This document shows positions 58,935-64,000 of a DNA stretch of 64,000 bases, piece after piece. The translations under genes and the position numbers were made by a program. Positions within the stretch are counted from its first letter, which is position 1. Each line of letters begins with the position of its first letter. Under the pieces are notes generated by a model. That model was not told the origin of the DNA, made no database searches, and was given only the letters and a program-made list of their open reading frames with translations. Source of the stretch: Eriocheir sinensis (lineage: Eukaryota; Arthropoda; Malacostraca; Decapoda; Varunidae); NCBI RefSeq assembly GCF_024679095.1, contig NC_066518.1:2905449-2969448 (forward strand), read 5' to 3'.

Positions 58935-59335
58935 GGGACGGAGTTAGTTAGGAGTGTTGGATTTCCACGAGTTAGCTAAGTCGACGGTCCACAAACTCGA
59001 TCGTAAAAACAAGAGAATATACATAAAAAAAACCCAACAAAATCCAGTAACTATATATACGCCTTGAAAAACGGGTTGAAAACGACAAATATCCCACATT
59101 ACTGTTGATGAAGACTAAAATGCGCAGTTCAAATGATTCAGGGGAAAGAGAACATAGGGACGGAGTAAATTAGAAGTGTTGGATTTCCACGTACCACAAA
59201 CGCAATCGTAAAACAAGAGAATATACATAATACAAAAATCAACAAAATCCAGTAACTATATATACGCCTTGAAGAACGGGTTGAAAACGACAAATAATCT
59301 CACATTAATGTTGATGAAGACTAAGATGCGCCGTA
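58935..59335 (+). repeat. 222-bp tandem duplication
   Basis: GGGACGGAGT starts at 58935 and 59157. The copies share GTGTTGGATTTCCACG, AATCCAGTAACTATATATAC, GCCTTGAA.AACGGGTTGAAA and GTTGATGAAGACTAA.ATGCG, with small indels. Confidence 0.92.
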
Positions 59336-59473
59336 AAAAAAAAAAAAAAAAAACACAGGTGAAAAACATACTTATCGTCACCGTCCGCCTCCGCTTATCA
59401 TCGTGGGCGTCAATATTTCCGTCGTTGTCTGTCTTTTTGCATCATATTTCAGTATCAAGGTAATGCAATGCTG

Positions 59474-59476
<3 letters not shown>

Positions 59477-59524
<48 letters not shown>
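59477..59524. repeat. (AG)n microsatellite
   Basis: About 24 AG units. Confidence 0.97.
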
Positions 59525-59529
<5 letters not shown>

Positions 59530-59962
59530 AGAATGGGAGGAGGAAGTAAATAAAGCAAGGTGATCGGCGCCGTGATGGTCGTGAACGGAGACTGTCTGGG
59601 GGAGTGGGAGACGGGGGTGTAGTAGTGTGTGTGTGGGGGGGGGTGGGGGGTAGGGGTGGGGGTGAAACGGCCTAGTGTGTGCATGAGAAAGAGTGCGCGC
59701 AGGTGAGTGTGAGGGAAGAGTGATTCAAGGTAATAAGTGCGGGTGCTCGGGGAGGGCGGGGCGTGGGTAGGGTTGGCGCCAGGGCGTTCCCGCAGTGCCT
59801 CAGGGGTGACGTTGCTTGTTGTTTCCCGCCTCATCGCCTCCCTAATTGGCCTTCCTCGCGCCGCCCCACGCAATTATTATGATAGAGTTGTTCCTCCGAC
59901 GCTCTCATTGTTTCACTCCCGCGCTCGGTCACTGGGAGCGTGTACGGAGCGTGGCGAGGTAA
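59525..59962. other. G/C-rich segment, no gene assigned
   Basis: G-rich patches near 59630-59665 and CG-containing sequence at 59740-59960. A 146-codon plus-strand frame starting at 59737 runs into the MITE and so is unlikely to be a host gene. TAA at 59960-59962 is the left target duplicate of the MITE. Confidence 0.45.
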
Positions 59963-60217
59963 AGGGGCTGTTACACTGGGCAAATTTTCCGTGGATCTTC
60001 AGTCAAACCACGATTTCCGCTGGCGTGGTTCTTATATTTCCGTGGTTTTCTGACGAGTCCACGATCTTCCAAAGCTACAGTAGATTTCACCGAAGGACGA
60101 CGGTATTACTCACCATTATCATCATCAGCAATAACAAGAAACAAATGAGAACCACGCTAGCGGAAATCGTGGTTTGACTGAAGATCCACGGAAAATTTGC
60201 CCAGTGTAAAAGCCTCT
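59963..60217. mobile_element. PIF/Harbinger-like MITE, 255 bp, 70-bp TIRs
   Basis: The left end AGGGGCTGTTACACTGGGC and the complement of the right end AGAGGCTTTTACACTGGGC continue as near-perfect inverted repeats for 70 bp with 3 mismatches (AAATTTTCCGTGGATCTTCA, GTCAAACCACGATTTCCGCT). The element is flanked by TAA on both sides (59960-59962, 60218-60220). A 3-bp TAA/TTA target duplication is the hallmark of PIF/Harbinger. The 115-bp middle has no transposase. High arm identity suggests fairly recent insertion. Confidence 0.9.
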
Positions 60218-60689
60218 TAAGTACTTCCCTTTAAGTGTCTCACTGTCGGATGATCCCCAGAGGTCTTTAAAAGGAAGTTATTTCGTTATATTATGTATAC
60301 ATTATCTGGGACCGCTTGATATACTACTCTCAAAAACACCAGCACCAGCAGAAACAACAAATTATAATTAAAAGTTTTTATTTCAATTAGCCAAGGTAAT
60401 AATCTAATGAGTTGTTTAAATTTTCCTTATCGTTATTTGCAACCAGCGTCTGTGACTTGATAATATATATAAAAAAATAAAAAAAACGCTTTACGTCACT
60501 CTCACTGCATGAAAAGAGTCAGTACAGGAGTGTGTCGCTGGACAGGGGTTAGCATCATATACAAAGACATACTCGCCAATTTGTACGCAACATTCGCAAT
60601 TCGTACTTATCAAGCTTCGAAAAGAGTAAAGCTGAGGCATTAAAATTAATCACGTTCAAATGAAAAAAAAGCGTATATCAGTTTTTAAT
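60218..60689. other. AT-rich unique DNA
   Basis: Nothing recognised. Confidence 0.45.
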
Positions 60690-60975
60690 TTCACAATACT
60701 TATATTTTTTTGCCCTTAGAATAAAATGAATTACCGTCAAATCAAGGAATCAGTTTATAATTTCACACTTCATTTTTTACCTTAGAATAAAATGAATTAC
60801 CGTCAAATCAAGGAATCAGTTTATAATTTCACACTTCATTTTTTTCCCCTTAGAATAAAATGAATTACCGTCAAATCAAGGAATCAGTTTATAATTTCAC
60901 ACTTCATTTTTTTCCCCTTAGAATAAAATGAATTACCGTCAAATCAAGGAATCAGTTTATAATTTCTCAGAACCT
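60690..60975 (+). repeat. 68-bp tandem repeat, ~4 copies
   Basis: ATAAAATGAATTACCGTCAA starts at 60721, 60787, 60855 and 60923 (66, 68 and 68 bp apart). Units are nearly identical apart from T-run length (TTTTTTA versus TTTTTTTCCCC). A diverged leader precedes the first unit. Confidence 0.94.
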
Positions 60976-62123
60976 CATTTGTATAACTTAGCTCAATTTC
61001 CCTCCTGTTTTTACCGACGGGTCCTGATTGGTGTGGTTAGTACAAGCTGACAAGAACACTCTCAACGCGGTCTCCTTCCAAAGTAGGTCAAACACTGACT
61101 AGAATGGCACAACAGGAATGCAGGCAGACAGGCAGGCACACGGGCGGCAGGGCGGGTGTCACACTTTATTTGGAGCACCACACACACACCTGCTGCACAC
61201 CTTAACGAGGAGTCCGTCAGCGCCACAACCGCCGCCACACCCACTACTCAGGTCACACTAATCGTGCCACTACACAAACAGCACCTCTCTATTTACTGAC
61301 TAATTTATTCTTTCATTCATTTCCAAATTCATTAACCAACTGATTTACTTACTCAGGCATTCATCCATACAACATTATTCATTCATTTATTTGTCATTAG
61401 CTTATGGTTTCCTACTTTCAGAAATCCTCGACTAATATTACCGCAAAAACTCCCCCACAGAGGCGCCAGGTAACTGAGGAATGCGGAAAGCTATAGATAC
61501 ATACAGCAGACTACCTTGTCCCACACCTGCTAAGGGAAATAAATAAATGCTGTTTGGGATCCTATCAATGGGTAGTGAGGAGAGGGAGACGAGGTGATGT
61601 GCTCCCCCTTCCCTCCCTTCATCTTCTCCCCAGAGCCTGCCCATCCGTCATACACCCACGCCAACGAAAACACCCACCCACTCACAACCATCATCACCAC
61701 CACCACTACGCTGGCCCTCCACTCCACCCAAACCATGCCCACTCCCCTACCACTCCTTAAGCCTCAGAGATCAACACACATAAGAAAACATTCACCCCAG
61801 CTCCAACACCCCAGCAAAGGCCCTCCACACTACCTCTCCACTCACCATCAACACTGTCACGGCCCCATCTCCCCCCCCCCTCCCTCCCAACCCTCCCACA
61901 CACTCTCAGCCACAATCAGTCCGTCAGCCAGATAGACACGGAAAAGCCCCACCAAGGCCAAGACTCCCCCACGGACCAACGACCTGCTTACAAACAGCGG
62001 CAGGGGGTAGAAAGGGAGAAAAAAGGGGGCAGGTGCGGGCAGGGTGCGAGGAGGAGGAGGAAGGGGGCAGGAAGAGGCGGACAGAGGTGGACTGAGGGAA
62101 GATGTGTAGTGGGTGGGTGGAGA
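60976..62123. other. Unique and C-rich DNA, no gene recognised
   Basis: (AGGC)n patch near 61123, ATTCATT-rich at 61310-61400, C-rich at 61640-61900, G-rich at 62040-62100. The 113- and 160-codon frames are Pro/His/Thr/Ser-rich from composition. Confidence 0.5.
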
Positions 62124-62132
62124 AGTAGTAGC

Positions 62133-62180
<48 letters not shown>

Positions 62181-62181
62181 T
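62124..62181. repeat. (AGT)n microsatellite
   Basis: About 18 AGT units running into TTG. Confidence 0.96.
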
Positions 62182-62422
62182 GTTGTTGCTGTTGTAATGG
62201 GCGTGGGCGTGAATGCAACAGGTGAGAGGAGGTATGACAGATGGGTGTAGTGGGTGCATGAGCGAAGGCAAGCGAGTAGTGGGTGGGAAGGGTGGTGGTA
62301 ACGGGTGGGGGAGGGGGGGGCAGACGGGCGGGGGTGCAAACGGTGGCGGGGACAGGTGGGCGGCGACGGGCTGGTGGCGACGTCCGGGAAACAGGCTTAA
62401 GACGACCCACTTGGCACTGTGT

Positions 62423-62424
<2 letters not shown>

Positions 62425-62472
<48 letters not shown>

Positions 62473-62531
62473 GTGGTAGTAGTAGTAGTAGTAGTAGTAG
62501 TTGTGGTAGTAGTAACAGTAGCAGTAGTAGT
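62425..62531. repeat. (GT)n then (AGT)n microsatellite
   Basis: GT at 62425-62470 passing directly into AGT/GGT triplets at 62471-62531. A G-rich segment with runs up to G8 precedes it (62280-62400). Confidence 0.96.
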
Positions 62532-63368
62532 TGTTGTTATTTTCATTGATTACATTACCGTTTTAGGTGACATATAATTTAATTCCCTATTACCCGTTTC
62601 TATGTTGCGTAAATAGATCTTGCTTACTAATATGAAACTATTTATTTACTCTTTGCATGGCTGTTACGAGACTTGGCGCCACAGGGAGATCGTTAGAGGA
62701 TTAGGGGTTACTTGGCCACGAGGGTAGGGCATTGAGGACGAGGGGATGGGAGGGGAGAGGACGAGAGAGGGGAGGAGGAGGAGGAGGAGGTGTTGATGTG
62801 AGGGGGGGAGTTGTGTACAGGAAGGGAAGCCAGCAGTTAAGAAATTATACTCCCCTGCTTGTCACTTTGCCTTCATAACCTCCTGCTCACCCGTTCCTCC
62901 CTCTTCTGCTCACTCACTCCCCTCTGCCTCCCTCTTTTCTATCCTCCTCCTGCTTACCTTTCTTCCCATCTCCTCGGTTTCTCTTTTACACTTTTGCCCT
63001 CTCTGAACCTGCTCCTGCTCCTCCTTTTTTAATATTTCTCTCTTCTATCTTCTCTAATTGCCACGTTCCCCCATTCAGCATCTTCCTTCTAGCTCTTCCC
63101 ATCCTTTCCTTCTCTTCTGCGTTCTCCTACAACACACTTTTTCCCTATTCTCCTATTTCATCATCCATGTCATTATCATCGTCAGTTTTATTAGTTCACT
63201 GCAGGACAAAAGCCTTTCTGAACATTCTCCCTCTTCCGGTTTAATGTTACTGTGCTCCATCTTACTCCGGCAAATACTCTAATTTCCTCTTTCCACCTGG
63301 TCCTTGACCTGCCCTGACTTCTACAAGGTCTGCGTTGCCACTCTATTACTTTCGTTGTTCATCTGTTA

Positions 63369-63370
<2 letters not shown>
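62532..63370. other. Spacer, pyrimidine-rich at 62860-63150; no gene
   Basis: No regular repeat, coding frame or RNA seen. Confidence 0.5.
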
Positions 63371-63409
<39 letters not shown>

Positions 63410-63436
63410 ATCATCATCATCATCATCGTCATCATT
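63371..63436. repeat. (AC)n(CAT)n microsatellite
   Basis: About 39 bp of AC then nine CAT/CGT triplets. Confidence 0.96.
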
Positions 63437-63550
63437 TTTCCTCCTCCTTTTGCTTCTGCCGTAACTGGCCTGTTCCCAGACGGGCGTGTTGATGTCTACT
63501 ACCGCCAGGATAATATTTTTTTCTTAAACCTCCTTCGGCAGAGGGATGAC

Positions 63551-64000
63551 ATAGCTATTTTTGAACGCCAAGTTTGCAAAGGGAATTTGACATTGATTGC
63601 CATAGCAATGCAAGATAATATTAAAGATATGTTCATATAACATGATGTGTATATATTTGGGCATAATGAAGCTGTTTATCATGTTGTAGATAAAACCTTC
63701 ATAACGTAAAATATTATTCTGCAAATAAGTGTGAACAGTATAGCGAAAGACCTGCGGGGTTATCGTTTTCAAGTCTGAGTTGACGATAATATCGCAGGTC
63801 TTTTGCTATACTGTTCACACTTGCTTGCAGAGTAATCCTTTACGTAATGAAGGTTTTATCTTTTAACATGATGAGCACAGCTTCATTATGACCAAATATA
63901 TACAAATCATGTTATTTGGACATGTCTTTAATATCATCTTACATTGCTACGGCAATCAATGTCAAATTTTCTTTGCAAATTGGCTTTGAAAAATAGCTGT
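63551..64000. mobile_element. Large imperfect palindrome (arms ~217 bp), runs off window
   Basis: 63551-63766 is the reverse complement of 63783-64000 at roughly 85-90% identity by eye, with a 16-bp centre. Matching blocks include AATTTGACATTGATTGCC, TGTATATATTTGG.CATAATG, GATAAAACCTTCAT.ACGTAA and GTGTGAACAGTATAGC.AAAG, ACCTGCG. The right arm is cut by the window end, so the total size is unknown. It could be a foldback or long-TIR MITE or a local inverted duplication. No coding capacity is evident. Confidence 0.9.

Noticed and set aside
59737..60177. 146-codon frame in a GC-rich segment
   Set aside because: Its second half lies inside the MITE inverted repeats, so the frame is a by-product of the insertion.

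Overview
This is repeat-saturated eukaryotic nuclear DNA, most likely from a decapod crustacean, probably a crab. That identification is an inference from the texture of the sequence: very dense (AG)n, (AC)n, (TAC)n and (AAT)n microsatellites, long polypurine/polypyrimidine stretches, remnants of non-LTR retrotransposons (LINEs), tRNA-related SINE-like elements and short inverted-repeat DNA transposons. I recognise no complete host protein-coding gene, no functional tRNA or rRNA gene and no CRISPR array. Nearly every long open frame is a microsatellite or minisatellite read in frame.

Layout. 1-9 kb: microsatellites, an inverted pair of ~62-bp arms about 1 kb apart (2.3 and 3.3 kb), a degenerate SINE-like element (8.6 kb). 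9-15 kb: purine- and pyrimidine-rich minisatellites, and a C-terminal LINE fragment (11.9 kb). 15-19 kb: the quietest single-copy DNA. 19-22 kb: very long (AG)n, two LINE tails, and a 650-bp G-rich 23-bp minisatellite. 23-29 kb: an 81-bp tandem repeat, a (GAAT)n array next to an inactivated reverse-transcriptase fragment, and GAA/GGA tracts. 30-41 kb: the richest transposon zone, with LINE tails in both orientations, a hAT-like MITE, a 104-bp satellite-like array, two SINE-like elements, a hairpin and one weak candidate host exon (38.9-39.0 kb, minus strand). 41-49 kb: a 66-bp in-frame tandem repeat, a second copy of the hAT-like MITE, and adjacent 131-bp and 138-bp arrays. 50-52 kb: the best coding relic, the C-terminal 263 codons of a LINE reverse transcriptase (minus strand). 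52-59 kb: the main (AG)n cluster with 52-, 98- and 222-bp repeats. 59-64 kb: a 255-bp PIF/Harbinger-like MITE with 70-bp arms, a 68-bp tandem repeat, and a ~450-bp imperfect palindrome that runs off the end of the window.

The elements appear to be related in three ways. Ten short dispersed repeats look like 5'-truncated 3' ends of a LINE related to the 51-kb open frame. Some microsatellites lie inside dispersed or duplicated units, and two loci show a simple repeat enlarged in one unit copy and not its neighbour. Several insertions sit within or beside tandem arrays. I found no new multi-gene system. The most useful observations are the MITE families with visible target-site duplications, the terminal palindrome and the LINE-tail family.
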